This document shows, in pieces, positions 16,203 through 26,337 of a stretch of DNA of 62,111 bases. The position numbers and the translations under genes are program-made. The stretch's first letter is position 1, and the number at the start of each line of letters is the position of its first letter. The notes under the pieces were generated by a model, which worked only from the letters and a program-made list of their open reading frames with translations, made no database searches and was not told the origin of the DNA. Source of the stretch: SFHK01 sp045538305 (GTDB lineage: Bacteria; Bacillota; Clostridia; Christensenellales; Aristaeellaceae); contig JAZSRC010000087.1 in the NCBI GenBank assembly GCA_045538305.1, positions 1 to 62,111 of the forward strand, given 5' to 3'.

Positions 16203-16281
16203 ACCAAACGCATGCTGAATGCGTCCATTAAGTATATTTTTTCCAACGATAACGCTTTCATTTTTCAATACGAGGTTTTGT

Positions 16282-19200
16282 ATGCGTAAATCCTTTTTCA
16301 TTTCTTTGCTCATACTTTTGTTGTTATCCGGCAATGCGCTTTCCGAGAACCTGATTCTGAATCCGGACTTTTCCTTAAATACTGCAGATGGCGATCCCCT
16401 GCATTGGTATCAGGATTCCTGGAACAAAGCCAATACAAAATACAGCATTGAAATCCTTCCTAACGGAGAGAAAGCCGCTTTTATACACAACTTTTTGGAT
16501 AACGACGCCAGATGGGTACAGGAAATTGAAGTAGCAGAAAACTCCTATTACAAAATTTCCTGCCGAGTGAAGGCTGAAGGAATTTCAGAAAATGGTTTAG
16601 GCGCCACGCTTTCTGTAATAACAAACGCTTCCGTTCATTCTCCTGCCGTTTACGACACCGAGGGTGAATGGGAGCTCCTTGAGCTTTTTGGAAGAACCGG
16701 AAAAGGCCAGAAACGAATGCTTGTTGCCGGACGAGTCGGCGGTTACAGTGCAGTTTCCACCGGTAAGGCATGGTTTACCGATTTCTCGATTGAAATGCTC
16801 GAAATGCTTCCCAAAGGCGTATATCCGGAAAACTTTGATGATATCGAAAACGTTTCCTTTGAAAGCTATGCTTCTGCCCCTTCTTCCGCCCCGAAAAGGA
16901 TAACGGAAACCCTGATTCTCCTTGCATTTGTTTCATTTTTGTTCATGGTTGCGCTGTATCAGCGGTCTTTGCGCAGTCCTGTCCCGGACATTATTGAGCC
17001 CCTGAAGAACCGCGAGGCATCCATCCTGGGGCTGCTGTGTTTGCTTACCGTCGGCTTTTTTGTTCGCGCATATATTGCTCTAACCATCCGCGGATACTAT
17101 GTGGATGTAACGAATTTCTTAGGCTGGGGAGAAAGTTTCCTGACCTCGGGCGTTGGCTTTTACTCCCTCCCTGGTCTGCATGACTATCCTCCGGCATATA
17201 TGGTAATATTGGCAATCGAGAGCGCGCTAAGGCGGCTTCTGCAAATTCCCTACAATTCACCCGCTCACATCCTCATCATTAAGCTCGCGCCGATATTTGC
17301 CGATCTCATATTTTCCGCAATTGCCTTCCGACTTTTCGAAAAAAAGTGCGGGGGAAAGCGTGCTCTGATTTTAGCTTCATTTATCCTTTTTAATCCCGCG
17401 TTTATCACCGACAGCGCTGCCTGGGGACAGGTGGACAGCGTGCTTACATTATTGATCGTCATCACCGTCCTCTACGCAGTAGACGGAAAGTGGCTGATGG
17501 CGCTCCCCGTATATGCCCTCAGCATACTCACAAAGCCTCAGGCGCTTTTGTTTGGTCCGATCGGGTTTACTGCGCTCGCAGCCGACGCCTATATGAACCG
17601 TAAAAACAAGGGACATCTGAAGTATATTGCCGTTTCTCTGGCTGCTTCACTTTGCGTGCTGTATGTTGGATGCGCGCCTTTTGCCATACATGATGCATTG
17701 GCGGCCGGAGATAAAAATGTTATTTCGTTAATCATATCGCCGGTTCGCTGGATGGTTTCACTTTATACCAGTACAGCATCCGGTTATCGCTACATTACGG
17801 TAAATGCGCTGAATCTGTATGCATTATTGGGTCAAAACTGGATCGATATGGCAAGTGTTCCGACGCTTGCCCAGATTTCATGGTTCTTATTCGCCTTATC
17901 TCTCCTTATACCGTCTTTTTTTCTTTTCGTATCTAAATCCCGACGCGCACTGCCTCTGGCGGGAGCCGTTGCCATATCGCTTATTTTCTGCTTTGCGCCC
18001 ATGATGCATGAGCGATATTTGTTCCCCGCCATTGCGCTGCTCGTACTTTCCTACATTGAATACAAGGATAAACGCCTTCTTTATGTACTTTTCATCTTCA
18101 CACTGACTCAGTTCTTAAATCAGGCTATGGTTCTTCAGTGCGGAATGGTTGATGAATACTCCTATATGGGCCATCTCAGCAGTGAAGAGGATTTTTTGAA
18201 TATCCCGCTTGCCGCCGCAAATCTTATTGCATCAGTTTATCTTACCTATGTTTCAGCTTCTATACTGGTAAAGAAGGAAATATATACGCTTCCAAAGCCG
18301 AAAGCCGGAAACAGTCATTTGGTCCGCCTCCCCGAAGCACCGAATTATCGCCTGCGGCTTTCAATGCGTGATTATCTTCTTATGGCAGCCGTAACCGTGC
18401 TTTATTCGCTTATTGCGTTTACCAACTTAGGTACGCTGAAAGCGCCGGAAACTTATTGGAAGAATACGGAGTTTCATGAAAATGTTGTGTTCGATCTGGG
18501 TGAAACGAAGACCTTCCGTATGACCTATTACGGCGGTATCAGCGCAAGCACGTTTACCGTAGCATTGTCAAACGACGGTGAAAACTGGACCGAGGAAAAC
18601 TATGCCGTATATGGTGAAGGTGAAATTTTCCGTTGGCACTGGTATTCGCCGAAGGCAAGACCAAACGGAAGCGACTTTGTCAACGCCGTATATGATCCGG
18701 CAACTGCAAACGATATGCCTTCCGGCGGTGCAAGCGTTTCATATCCCACCTTTAGCGATCCCTATCCCCTTCAGACAGCGCGATATGTTCGCCTGACAGT
18801 AAACGGTATCGGGCTGCCGCTGCATGAAGTCGGCTTCTGGGATGTTGAAAGCGAAACGCTTATTGAAGTTATAAACGTGTACGGAAGCGAAGACGGCGCG
18901 GAATACTCTCATTTGATTGATGAGCAGGATACGGTAGCTTTTACGCCCAGCTACTATAACGGCACGTATTTTGATGAAATCTATCACGCGCGTACCGCAT
19001 ATGAATTCATCAATGAATTGTCCGTGCTTGAATGGTCGCATCCGCATCTTGGAAAAATTCTGATCATGGCCGGCATCAGCATATTCGGTATGAATCCGTT
19101 CGGCTGGCGTTTTATGGGTACATTGTTTGGCGTTATGATGCTGCCGCTGATGTATCTGGTCATCAAGCAGCTTACCAAAAAGACCAACCTGTCCTTTGTC

Positions 19201-20241
19201 GGCATGTTCTTATTAGCGGTTGACTCGATGCATTTTACCCAAACGCGCATTGCAACCGTAGACAGCTTCGCAGTATTTTTCATTATGCTGATGTACCTGT
19301 TCATGTTCAGGTATTATCAGATGAATCTGAACCGCGACAAATTCTCGAGTACCCTGATTCCTTTGGGACTTTCCGGAGTTTCGATGGGCCTTGCGTGTGC
19401 AAGTAAGTGGATCGGAATGTACGCAGGCGTAGGACTTGCTGTAATCTTCTTTATCAGCATCTACCAGCGCATAAAAGAGTATATCAGTATTCGAAGAAAC
19501 ATACAGGCAACCGGTTTCAGAAAAGTGGATCCATCACAAATCGAAATCTGTCGGGCGTTCCCCAAGCGAATTGTGTATACGCTTCTTTTCTGCGTGCTCA
19601 TGTTTGTGATTGTGCCCATAATCATTTACTACCTTTGCTATTATTGGCATTTTGCCCCAACAGGCGAATTCAATATCAAAAAAGTATGGGACATGCAGCT
19701 TCAAATGTTCAACTACCACGCCGGACTGTCGGGCGATACGCATTCGTTCCGTTCTCCGTGGTATGAGTGGCCCCTCGTCGTACGCCCCATGTGGTATTAC
19801 TCGGCAAGTACTGCCGAAACCGGAAAAGGCATTGTTTCTTCCATATCCTGTATGGGAAATCCGATTGTCTGGTGGTTTGGCGCGATTTCGATGGTGATTA
19901 TGCTTGTGCTGCTTGTTTTTGAAAAGCGCACAAATCATGCGTATCTTCTGATTGCCATCGGTTTTGCCTCTCAGTTCCTGCCTTGGGTACTAGTACCGAG
20001 ATCCACCTTCATCTACCATTACTTTGCAAGCGTACCCTTTATTATTGTCGCATCGGTGCTGATGCTTGAAAAACTTAGTTCGATCGATCGTTACGCCAGT
20101 TCCATCGCTTCAATAACAATAATGGCGCTTGCTCTTATACTGTTTGTCATGTTCTATCCGCTGGAATCAGGATATCCTTGCAGTTACGACTATGCTCTGC
20201 ACTTACGATGGTTTAATTGGTATAATTTCGCGCTTCAATAA
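16282..20241 (+). CDS. Large two-module GT-C glycosyltransferase (GT87-like plus PMT/GT39-like) with carbohydrate-binding-like domains
   Basis: 1319 residues from the ATG at 16282, which has GAGG upstream and gives a clean signal peptide. Order: a beta-rich extracytoplasmic domain at about 22-180 (CBM4/9-like); a multi-helix GT-C module at about 205-665 with YYVDVTNFLGWGESF and AWGQVDSVLT, typical of GT87/mannosyltransferase-type enzymes; a discoidin-like beta domain at about 725-855 (TFTVALSNDGENWTE, TARYVRLTVNG); then a PMT/GT39 module from about 890 to the end with the diagnostic FDEIYHARTAYEF and SHPHLGK. GT-C enzymes use polyprenyl-phosphate sugars to glycosylate proteins or glycans outside the membrane. 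Two catalytic modules in one chain is unusual. It sits within an otherwise housekeeping operon. Confidence 0.85.
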   Translation: MRKSFFISLLILLLLSGNALSENLILNPDFSLNTADGDPLHWYQDSWNKANTKYSIEILPNGEKAAFIHNFLDNDARWVQEIEVAENSYYKISCRVKAEGISENGLGATLSVITNASVHSPAVYDTEGEWELLELFGRTGKGQKRMLVAGRVGGYSAVSTGKAWFTDFSIEMLEMLPKGVYPENFDDIENVSFESYASAPSSAPKRITETLILLAFVSFLFMVALYQRSLRSPVPDIIEPLKNREASILGLLCLLTVGFFVRAYIALTIRGYYVDVTNFLGWGESFLTSGVGFYSLPGLHDYPPAYMVILAIESALRRLLQIPYNSPAHILIIKLAPIFADLIFSAIAFRLFEKKCGGKRALILASFILFNPAFITDSAAWGQVDSVLTLLIVITVLYAVDGKWLMALPVYALSILTKPQALLFGPIGFTALAADAYMNRKNKGHLKYIAVSLAASLCVLYVGCAPFAIHDALAAGDKNVISLIISPVRWMVSLYTSTASGYRYITVNALNLYALLGQNWIDMASVPTLAQISWFLFALSLLIPSFFLFVSKSRRALPLAGAVAISLIFCFAPMMHERYLFPAIALLVLSYIEYKDKRLLYVLFIFTLTQFLNQAMVLQCGMVDEYSYMGHLSSEEDFLNIPLAAANLIASVYLTYVSASILVKKEIYTLPKPKAGNSHLVRLPEAPNYRLRLSMRDYLLMAAVTVLYSLIAFTNLGTLKAPETYWKNTEFHENVVFDLGETKTFRMTYYGGISASTFTVALSNDGENWTEENYAVYGEGEIFRWHWYSPKARPNGSDFVNAVYDPATANDMPSGGASVSYPTFSDPYPLQTARYVRLTVNGIGLPLHEVGFWDVESETLIEVINVYGSEDGAEYSHLIDEQDTVAFTPSYYNGTYFDEIYHARTAYEFINELSVLEWSHPHLGKILIMAGISIFGMNPFGWRFMGTLFGVMMLPLMYLVIKQLTKKTNLSFVGMFLLAVDSMHFTQTRIATVDSFAVFFIMLMYLFMFRYYQMNLNRDKFSSTLIPLGLSGVSMGLACASKWIGMYAGVGLAVIFFISIYQRIKEYISIRRNIQATGFRKVDPSQIEICRAFPKRIVYTLLFCVLMFVIVPIIIYYLCYYWHFAPTGEFNIKKVWDMQLQMFNYHAGLSGDTHSFRSPWYEWPLVVRPMWYYSASTAETGKGIVSSISCMGNPIVWWFGAISMVIMLVLLVFEKRTNHAYLLIAIGFASQFLPWVLVPRSTFIYHYFASVPFIIVASVLMLEKLSSIDRYASSIASITIMALALILFVMFYPLESGYPCSYDYALHLRWFNWYNFALQ

Positions 20242-20263
20242 CGATTCAGAAAGAAGGCGTTCC

Positions 20264-21793
20264 ATGCTTTCGACAACGCTTTGCTACGGCATTTCAGGCA
20301 TAGACGGTATTCAGATTACGGTAGAAGTCAATATTTCAGCCGGCCTTCCGATGTTTGAAATCGTTGGCCTTCCTGATGCTGCTGTCAAGGAAGCCCGGGA
20401 GAGAATACGCGCTGCGCTGAAGAACTGCGGATACGACTTCCCCGACAATCGTATTACGGTGAATCTTGCCCCGGCCGATATCAAAAAAGAAGGTCCGGCG
20501 TTTGATCTACCAATCGCAATTGCCATTCTTGCCTGTATAAAGAAGGTAAATCCTATCACGATACGCGAAACGGCTATCCTCGGAGAATTGTCATTGGACG
20601 GCACTGTACGTCCTGTCCGAGGCGCGCTCCCTATGGTGATTTCGGCTCGTTCACACGGTATAAAGCAGATGATCCTCCCAAACGGCAATACCGGCGAAGT
20701 CAATTGCGTCGAAGGGATTTCGCTCATCCCTGCAAAAACGCTGGTAGGCGTAGTGCGGCATTTGTCCGGCGAAGAACCGATTCTGCCAATCGAAACCCTG
20801 TCGTATGAGCAGATGCTCGGCATGCGCGAATATTCATGCGATTTCCGATTTGTAAAAGGGCAGGCGAGCGCCAAGCGCGCACTTGAAATTGCAGCCGCAG
20901 GCGGCCACAACGTTCTTATGGTTGGCCCTCCCGGCTCCGGAAAGACGCTCATGGCCCGCTGCATGCCCTCTATTCTTCCCGATATGACGTTTGACGAAGC
21001 GCTTGAATCCACAAGAATCCACTCCGTAGCCGGATGCACGCCCGAAAGCGGCCTTCTTACAGAACGCCCCTTCCGCTCTCCGCACCATACGGCATCGCAT
21101 GTATCGCTGGTTGGCGGCGGAATGCATGCAACGCCCGGCGAAATCAGTAAGGCGCACAACGGCGTACTTTTCCTGGATGAATTGCCCGAATACAAACGGG
21201 ATGTACTGGAAGCGCTGCGTCAGCCCATGGAAGATGGGTTTGTGACGATCACCAGAGTGAACGCGCAAAGTACCTATCCCTCTGAGTTTATGCTAATATG
21301 TTCCATGAATCCGTGTCCATGCGGACATTTTGGATCGCTGACACATGAATGCCGCTGCTCTCAAAACGATATCCGGCGTTACCTGAGCCGTGTATCCGGC
21401 CCCTTGCTTGATAGAATAGATATACATATCGAAATTGAATCCATACCCGCCGAGCGTTTACAGGATGACAGCGCATCGGAGGCGTCCTGCGATATTCGTG
21501 CGCGTGTGGAAAGCGCCCGCGCCTATCAGCGCAGCCGCTATAAAGATCAAAAAATTGCCAGTAACGCCAGACTGACCGCGCAGAACTTACAAACCTTCTG
21601 TCAGATGGATCAGGAGTCCAAAAGCATGCTGAACATGGCCTCCAAGACGATGGGACTTTCTAACAGAGCGTTTACCAGGGTAATCAAGGTTGCAAGAACC
21701 ATAGCCGATCTCGATCAGAGCGAGATCATTTGCGCAAACCATATCGCGGAAGCGCTGCAGTACCGGGCAATCGACGATAAATACTGGCATTAA
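20264..21793 (+). CDS. comM: YifB/ComM family Mg-chelatase-like AAA+ ATPase
   Basis: 509 residues from the ATG at 20264. The N-terminal domain (GIDGIQITVEVNISAGLPMF, GLPDAAVKEARERIRAAL) is the ChlI/Lon-like part. The AAA+ core has Walker A GPPGSGKTLMAR, then FRSPHHTAS and FLDELPEYKRDVLEALRQP as Walker B region. A Cys-rich loop (NPCPCGHFG, CRC) near 355-375 is typical. Gram-negative ComM is a hexameric helicase for branch migration during natural transformation; its neighbour here is dprA, also a transformation gene, which fits. GAAGG lies upstream. Confidence 0.94.
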   Translation: MLSTTLCYGISGIDGIQITVEVNISAGLPMFEIVGLPDAAVKEARERIRAALKNCGYDFPDNRITVNLAPADIKKEGPAFDLPIAIAILACIKKVNPITIRETAILGELSLDGTVRPVRGALPMVISARSHGIKQMILPNGNTGEVNCVEGISLIPAKTLVGVVRHLSGEEPILPIETLSYEQMLGMREYSCDFRFVKGQASAKRALEIAAAGGHNVLMVGPPGSGKTLMARCMPSILPDMTFDEALESTRIHSVAGCTPESGLLTERPFRSPHHTASHVSLVGGGMHATPGEISKAHNGVLFLDELPEYKRDVLEALRQPMEDGFVTITRVNAQSTYPSEFMLICSMNPCPCGHFGSLTHECRCSQNDIRRYLSRVSGPLLDRIDIHIEIESIPAERLQDDSASEASCDIRARVESARAYQRSRYKDQKIASNARLTAQNLQTFCQMDQESKSMLNMASKTMGLSNRAFTRVIKVARTIADLDQSEIICANHIAEALQYRAIDDKYWH

Positions 21794-21810
21794 TATCTGG
21801 AGTAACAGGA

Positions 21811-22899
21811 ATGGATTACGAATTATATGAGCAATACTGGATATGGTTAAGCTCAATAACAGGAATGACGCCTAGAAAATTTTACCAGCTGATTGCATTG
21901 GCCGGTGATGCACGTGCAATATGGGATGATCCGTCTATGGTAAAGGATCATCTTGATCAAAAGACGTACGACGCGCTGGTTTCAGCGCGCTCCGAGCTTG
22001 CATTTTATAAGATATTCTCCTCTCTTGAGAAAAGCAATGCCGTAGCCGTTACCCGTATCAGCGATCTTTATCCCACGCTTTTGAATACAATCTTTGATCC
22101 GCCGCCAACACTATTTGTACGCGGTAACGCCAATCTCAATGCAGACAAACCCCTGGCAGTCGTAGGTACCAGAAGTCCAAGCTTCGACGGAAAGAAAACC
22201 GCTGAAGAATTCACACAGCTTTTAGCAGAAAACGGCGTTACCATCGTGAGCGGTCTGGCAAGGGGAATTGATACTTGTGCGCATACCGCCTGTCTGAACG
22301 CCGGCGGACGCACCATTGCAGTTCTTGGCAGCGGCCTGAATTCTATATATCCATCGGAGAATACCAAGCTGGCAGAACGCATTATCGATCAGGGCGGCAG
22401 CCTCGTTTCAGAAATGCAGCTGGATGATTTACCGCAGAAATGGTCGTTTCCTGCGAGAAACCGTATTATTTCCGGTATATCGGAAGCGGTATTGGTGATA
22501 GAAGGCAGAGAAAACTCCGGCGCGATGATCACGGCAAGCTGCGCTGCCGAGCAATCCAGAGATGTATACGCCGTTCCGGGCTCCATTTATTCGCCTTTAT
22601 CGGCGTGCCCCAATCATCTGATACAAAACGGCGCATTTCCAACCGTAAGCGCATGGGATATACTGGAATCCCAGCGCTGGGGTGTGCGTCCGATTACGCC
22701 ATCTAAGAAAAAGCCTCCGGAGAATTTATCCGAAGATGAAGCAAAAATTATAAATCTTCTTCGCGTACAGGCGCTTTCCTTTGGCGAAATCGCAAATCAA
22801 ACAGGAATTTCATCAGCAAATTTAAATTCCCACTTGACAATGCTAATACTAAGGGGAATAATAATAAGGTCTCCCGGCAACATATACCGGGCTTATTGA
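21811..22899 (+). CDS. dprA: DNA-processing protein DprA
   Basis: 362 residues. An N-terminal helical domain (1-80) is followed by the Rossmann-like DprA core with VVGTRSPSFDGKK, VSGLARGIDTCAHTACL, AVLGSGLNSIYPSEN and the SEM/FPARNRIISG motifs, and a C-terminal winged-helix-like domain (about 305-362). DprA loads RecA on incoming single-stranded DNA. GGAG lies seven bases before the ATG. It follows comM by 17 bases and precedes topA as in Bacillus. Confidence 0.96.
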   Translation: MDYELYEQYWIWLSSITGMTPRKFYQLIALAGDARAIWDDPSMVKDHLDQKTYDALVSARSELAFYKIFSSLEKSNAVAVTRISDLYPTLLNTIFDPPPTLFVRGNANLNADKPLAVVGTRSPSFDGKKTAEEFTQLLAENGVTIVSGLARGIDTCAHTACLNAGGRTIAVLGSGLNSIYPSENTKLAERIIDQGGSLVSEMQLDDLPQKWSFPARNRIISGISEAVLVIEGRENSGAMITASCAAEQSRDVYAVPGSIYSPLSACPNHLIQNGAFPTVSAWDILESQRWGVRPITPSKKKPPENLSEDEAKIINLLRVQALSFGEIANQTGISSANLNSHLTMLILRGIIIRSPGNIYRAY

Positions 22900-22923
22900 T
22901 TGATAGAATCCGGAGGGAAATAA

Positions 22924-25029
22924 ATGACCTACAAGCTCATCATCGTTGAATCGCCTGCAAAGGCGCGCACCATTTCCAAATATCTCGGGCGCGGCTATAA
23001 GGTGGAAGCGTCTCAAGGCCATATTCGTGATTTACCCAAATCACAGCTTGGCGTAGACGTTGAAAACAACTTTGAGCCCAAATATATCACCATTCGCGGA
23101 CGCGGTGAGATTCTTACGCGCATCCGTAAGGATGCAAAAGGCGCATCCAAAATCCTGCTTGCGACAGACCCTGATCGCGAGGGCGAAGCAATATCCTGGC
23201 ATCTTGCCAACCTTCTTGGAATTGATCCGACCCAGGCATGTCGCATCGAATTCCATGAAGTTACCAGCAAAGCCGTAAAAGCAGCTGTAAAGAATCCAAG
23301 GCCGGTAGACCTTAAGCTCGTAGACGCACAGCAGGCTCGACGCGTGCTGGATCGTCTGGTGGGCTATAAAATCAGTCCGCTGCTTTGGCAAAAGGTTCGC
23401 AAAGGACTTTCTGCGGGGCGCGTTCAGTCCGTAGCCACTTCTATGATCTGCGAGCGTGAAAATGAGATCAACAGCTTTGTGCCCGAAGAATACTGGTATG
23501 TAGAGGGTGATTTCTCCTCCGGGCGCAGTTCTTTCCATGCGCGCTATGTAGGTACGATAAATGAAAAAATTGAGCTTTACAGCGAACAGCAGGCAAACGA
23601 TGTGGTAAACAGCATAAACGGAAAAGAGTTTACCGTTTCAAGTGTTAAGAAGGCGGAACGTAAAAAGAATCCCGCTCCCCCCTTCACAACCTCGAACCTT
23701 CAGCAGGAAGCCTCCAGAAAGCTCAACTTTTCCACCATCAAAACCATGCAGATTGCGCAGCAGCTTTATGAAGGCGTTGATATCGAGGGTATGGGTACAA
23801 TGGGTCTTGTCACCTATATCCGTACCGACAGCACGCGTATTTCAGATGACGCCATGGGTCCGCTTCGCGAAATGATTCTGGCCAAATACGGTGAAAGTTA
23901 TCTGCCCGAAACGCCAAACATCTATAAAAGCCGCAAGAATGCCCAGGATGCGCATGAAGCAATCCGTCCGACCGATATTTCCATCCGACCCGAAAATGTA
24001 AAGGGCGTAATCACAAACGATCAGTATAAGCTTTACAAGTTGATTTTCGATCGCTTCGTTGCAAGCCAGATGACGCCCGCCGTTTACGATACCCTGACGG
24101 CTGAGCTGACTGTAGATGGCATTCTCTTCCGTCACAACAGCCAGAAGCTCCGCTTTCCCGGTTTTACCGCCGTATATGAGGAAGGCATTGACGACGCCTC
24201 AGAAGTGGCCGATACCCACATGCCAAATCTTACGGAAGGTGCGAAAGCAACTGCAACCGATATAGAAACCGAACAGCATTTCACCCAGCCCCCCGCCAGA
24301 TATACGGAGGCTTCGCTTGTTCGCGCGCTGGAAGAAAAAGGCATCGGACGTCCGTCGACGTATGCTCCCACGATTTCTACCATTATCGCCCGCGGTTATG
24401 TAACGCGTGAAAAAAAGCGGCTGTATCCGACCGAACTTGGCAATATCGTAAATGATATGATGTGCAAATCTTTTCCTGAGATTGTAGATATACAGTTTAC
24501 CGCGGATATGGAAAACAAGCTCGACCAGGTGGAAACCGGCGAAGCAGATTGGCATGAAATCATCAGCGATTTCTACGGCCCGTTTGAACAGACGCTGAAA
24601 ACTGCCGAATCCTCAATTGAAAAGGTCAAGGTAGTGGATCAGGTCAGCGATGTTCCCTGCGAAAAATGCGGAGCCATGATGGTATATAAAATGGGAAAAT
24701 TCGGTCGTTTTCTTGCCTGTCCCAATTTCCCCGACTGCCGCTATACGCAGGCGCTTTTGAAAATCATAGATGCTGCATGCCCGGAATGCGGAAGCAAAGT
24801 TATTGAACGTATGAGCAAGAAGGGCCGCAAATTTTATGGCTGCGAAAAGTATCCCGAGTGTCAGTACGTTTCCTGGGATTTGCCCGTTAACGACAAGTGC
24901 CCCCAGTGCGGAGGACCAATGGTTATGAAGCGCGTCTCAAAGGGCGAAATGGCGCATATTTGTGTAAATCCGCAATGCCAGACGCGCGTAACAATTGAAA
25001 ACCCGAATAAGGACGACGATAATGAATAA
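22924..25029 (+). CDS. topA: DNA topoisomerase I
   Basis: Relaxes negative supercoils. 701 residues. The Toprim domain is at the N-terminus (LIIVESPAKARTISKYLG, DPDREGEAISWHL). The active-site tyrosine lies in GLVTYIRTDSTRIS near residue 298. The C-terminus has three four-cysteine zinc ribbons: CEKCG with CPNFPDC, CPECG with CEKYPEC, and CPQCG with CVNPQC. GGAGGG lies upstream of the ATG. It overlaps the next gene, trmFO, by eight bases. Confidence 0.97.
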   Translation: MTYKLIIVESPAKARTISKYLGRGYKVEASQGHIRDLPKSQLGVDVENNFEPKYITIRGRGEILTRIRKDAKGASKILLATDPDREGEAISWHLANLLGIDPTQACRIEFHEVTSKAVKAAVKNPRPVDLKLVDAQQARRVLDRLVGYKISPLLWQKVRKGLSAGRVQSVATSMICERENEINSFVPEEYWYVEGDFSSGRSSFHARYVGTINEKIELYSEQQANDVVNSINGKEFTVSSVKKAERKKNPAPPFTTSNLQQEASRKLNFSTIKTMQIAQQLYEGVDIEGMGTMGLVTYIRTDSTRISDDAMGPLREMILAKYGESYLPETPNIYKSRKNAQDAHEAIRPTDISIRPENVKGVITNDQYKLYKLIFDRFVASQMTPAVYDTLTAELTVDGILFRHNSQKLRFPGFTAVYEEGIDDASEVADTHMPNLTEGAKATATDIETEQHFTQPPARYTEASLVRALEEKGIGRPSTYAPTISTIIARGYVTREKKRLYPTELGNIVNDMMCKSFPEIVDIQFTADMENKLDQVETGEADWHEIISDFYGPFEQTLKTAESSIEKVKVVDQVSDVPCEKCGAMMVYKMGKFGRFLACPNFPDCRYTQALLKIIDAACPECGSKVIERMSKKGRKFYGCEKYPECQYVSWDLPVNDKCPQCGGPMVMKRVSKGEMAHICVNPQCQTRVTIENPNKDDDNE

Positions 25030-26326
25030 TTGCGTAAACGTAATCGGATCAGGTCTTGCCGGATGCGAAGCCGCCTGGCAGCTGGCCAAGCGCGGTATTT
25101 CCGTGATCCTTTATGAAATGAAGCCAATCAAATACTCGCCCGCCCATAAGATGCCGGGCTTTGCTGAATTGGTGTGTTCCAATTCCTTAAAGGCGGAGCA
25201 TCTTACCAATGCGTCCGGTCTTCTTAAAGCCGAAATGCGTATGCTGGATTCACTTACACTCAAGGCGGCAGAGTATGCGCGCGTTCCCGCAGGCGGAGCG
25301 CTTGCGGTAGACAGAGATCTTTTCTCAGGCTATATCACCTCCGCCATGGAAAACCATCCTCTTATTGAAATCCGCCGTGAATGCGTAACCGAAATCCTCC
25401 CAGAGCCCTTAATTATCGCAACAGGTCCCCTCACCGATGATGCGCTTGCCGAGGCCATTACCCGCCTTGAAGGTTTTCAGGCGCTCCATTTCTTTGACGC
25501 CGCTGCGCCGATTGTAACCAAAGAATCCCTGGATATGAATAAGGTATTTCGTGCATCTCGTTACGACAAAGGCTCGGACTATCTGAATTGTCCGATGACG
25601 GAGGAAGAATACAATCGTTTCTATGATGCTCTTGTTGATGCAGAGCTTGCTCCCCTTCATGATTTTGATAAAAAGATGGTGTTTGAGGGCTGTCTGGCAG
25701 TGGAAATTCTGGCGTCCCGCGGGCGGCAAACCCTTGCTTTCGGTCCGCTGAAGCCGGTTGGACTGGTAGACCCCAGAACCGGTAAAGCTCCATACGCAAA
25801 CGTACAGCTGCGTCAGGACAATGAAGCAGGAACACTTTATAACCTTGTAGGCTTCCAGACCCGTCTGAAATGGGGCGAGCAGAAGCGCGTGTTTTCAATG
25901 ATTCCCGGACTGGAGAACGCCGAATTTGTCCGTTATGGCGTTATGCACAGAAATACATACTTGAACAGTCCCGATGTACTTTCTAACAACTTCCAGGTGA
26001 AGGGCAATCCTCTCTTCCGTTTCGCAGGCCAGATTACAGGCGTTGAAGGCTATATGGAATCAGCAGCCAGCGGACTGGTTTCCGGTCTTTCAATGGCTAA
26101 ACATCTGTTTCATGAAGCGGAACCCGACTTCACCTCTGAAACCGTGATTGGCGCTTTGGAAGCGCATGTTCGAACCCCCAGCGCAAACTTTCAGCCAATG
26201 AATTCAAACTTCGGCATCATCTCTCCCCTCTCGGAGCGCGTCCGCGGCAAACGTAACCGCTATGAAAAGCTTGCGGAACGATCCCTCGACAAGCTTCAGC
26301 AAATCATTGCCGATTACAATCTTTAA
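25022..26326 (+). CDS. trmFO: Folate/FAD-dependent tRNA (uracil-54-C5) methyltransferase
   Basis: Makes ribothymidine at position 54 of tRNA using methylene-tetrahydrofolate and FAD. 434 residues. The N-terminal dinucleotide-binding motif is VIGSGLAGCEAAWQLAKRG; further family blocks are KMPGFAELVCSNSLKAE, RVPAGGALAVDR and GQITGVEGYMESAASGLVSG near the C-terminus. The ATG at 25022 lies inside the end of topA (coupled translation). In Bacillus the order is topA-trmFO-xerC(codV)-hslV; here xerC is missing and hslV follows directly after 11 bases. Confidence 0.97.
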   Translation: MNNCVNVIGSGLAGCEAAWQLAKRGISVILYEMKPIKYSPAHKMPGFAELVCSNSLKAEHLTNASGLLKAEMRMLDSLTLKAAEYARVPAGGALAVDRDLFSGYITSAMENHPLIEIRRECVTEILPEPLIIATGPLTDDALAEAITRLEGFQALHFFDAAAPIVTKESLDMNKVFRASRYDKGSDYLNCPMTEEEYNRFYDALVDAELAPLHDFDKKMVFEGCLAVEILASRGRQTLAFGPLKPVGLVDPRTGKAPYANVQLRQDNEAGTLYNLVGFQTRLKWGEQKRVFSMIPGLENAEFVRYGVMHRNTYLNSPDVLSNNFQVKGNPLFRFAGQITGVEGYMESAASGLVSGLSMAKHLFHEAEPDFTSETVIGALEAHVRTPSANFQPMNSNFGIISPLSERVRGKRNRYEKLAERSLDKLQQIIADYNL

Positions 26327-26337
26327 CGGAGGACCAA

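Noticed and set aside
16208..16240. Six-bp hairpin ACGCAT/ATGCGT followed at a distance by a T-run, after yraN.
   Set aside because: The stem is short and the T-run begins about 15 bases later, so it is not a convincing terminator.
20311..21195. A 294-codon open frame antisense to comM, and similar long antisense frames over hslU (26850-27707) and elsewhere.
   Set aside because: They lie fully inside strongly conserved genes, lack ribosome binding sites and show no recognisable domains; typical codon-phase artefacts.
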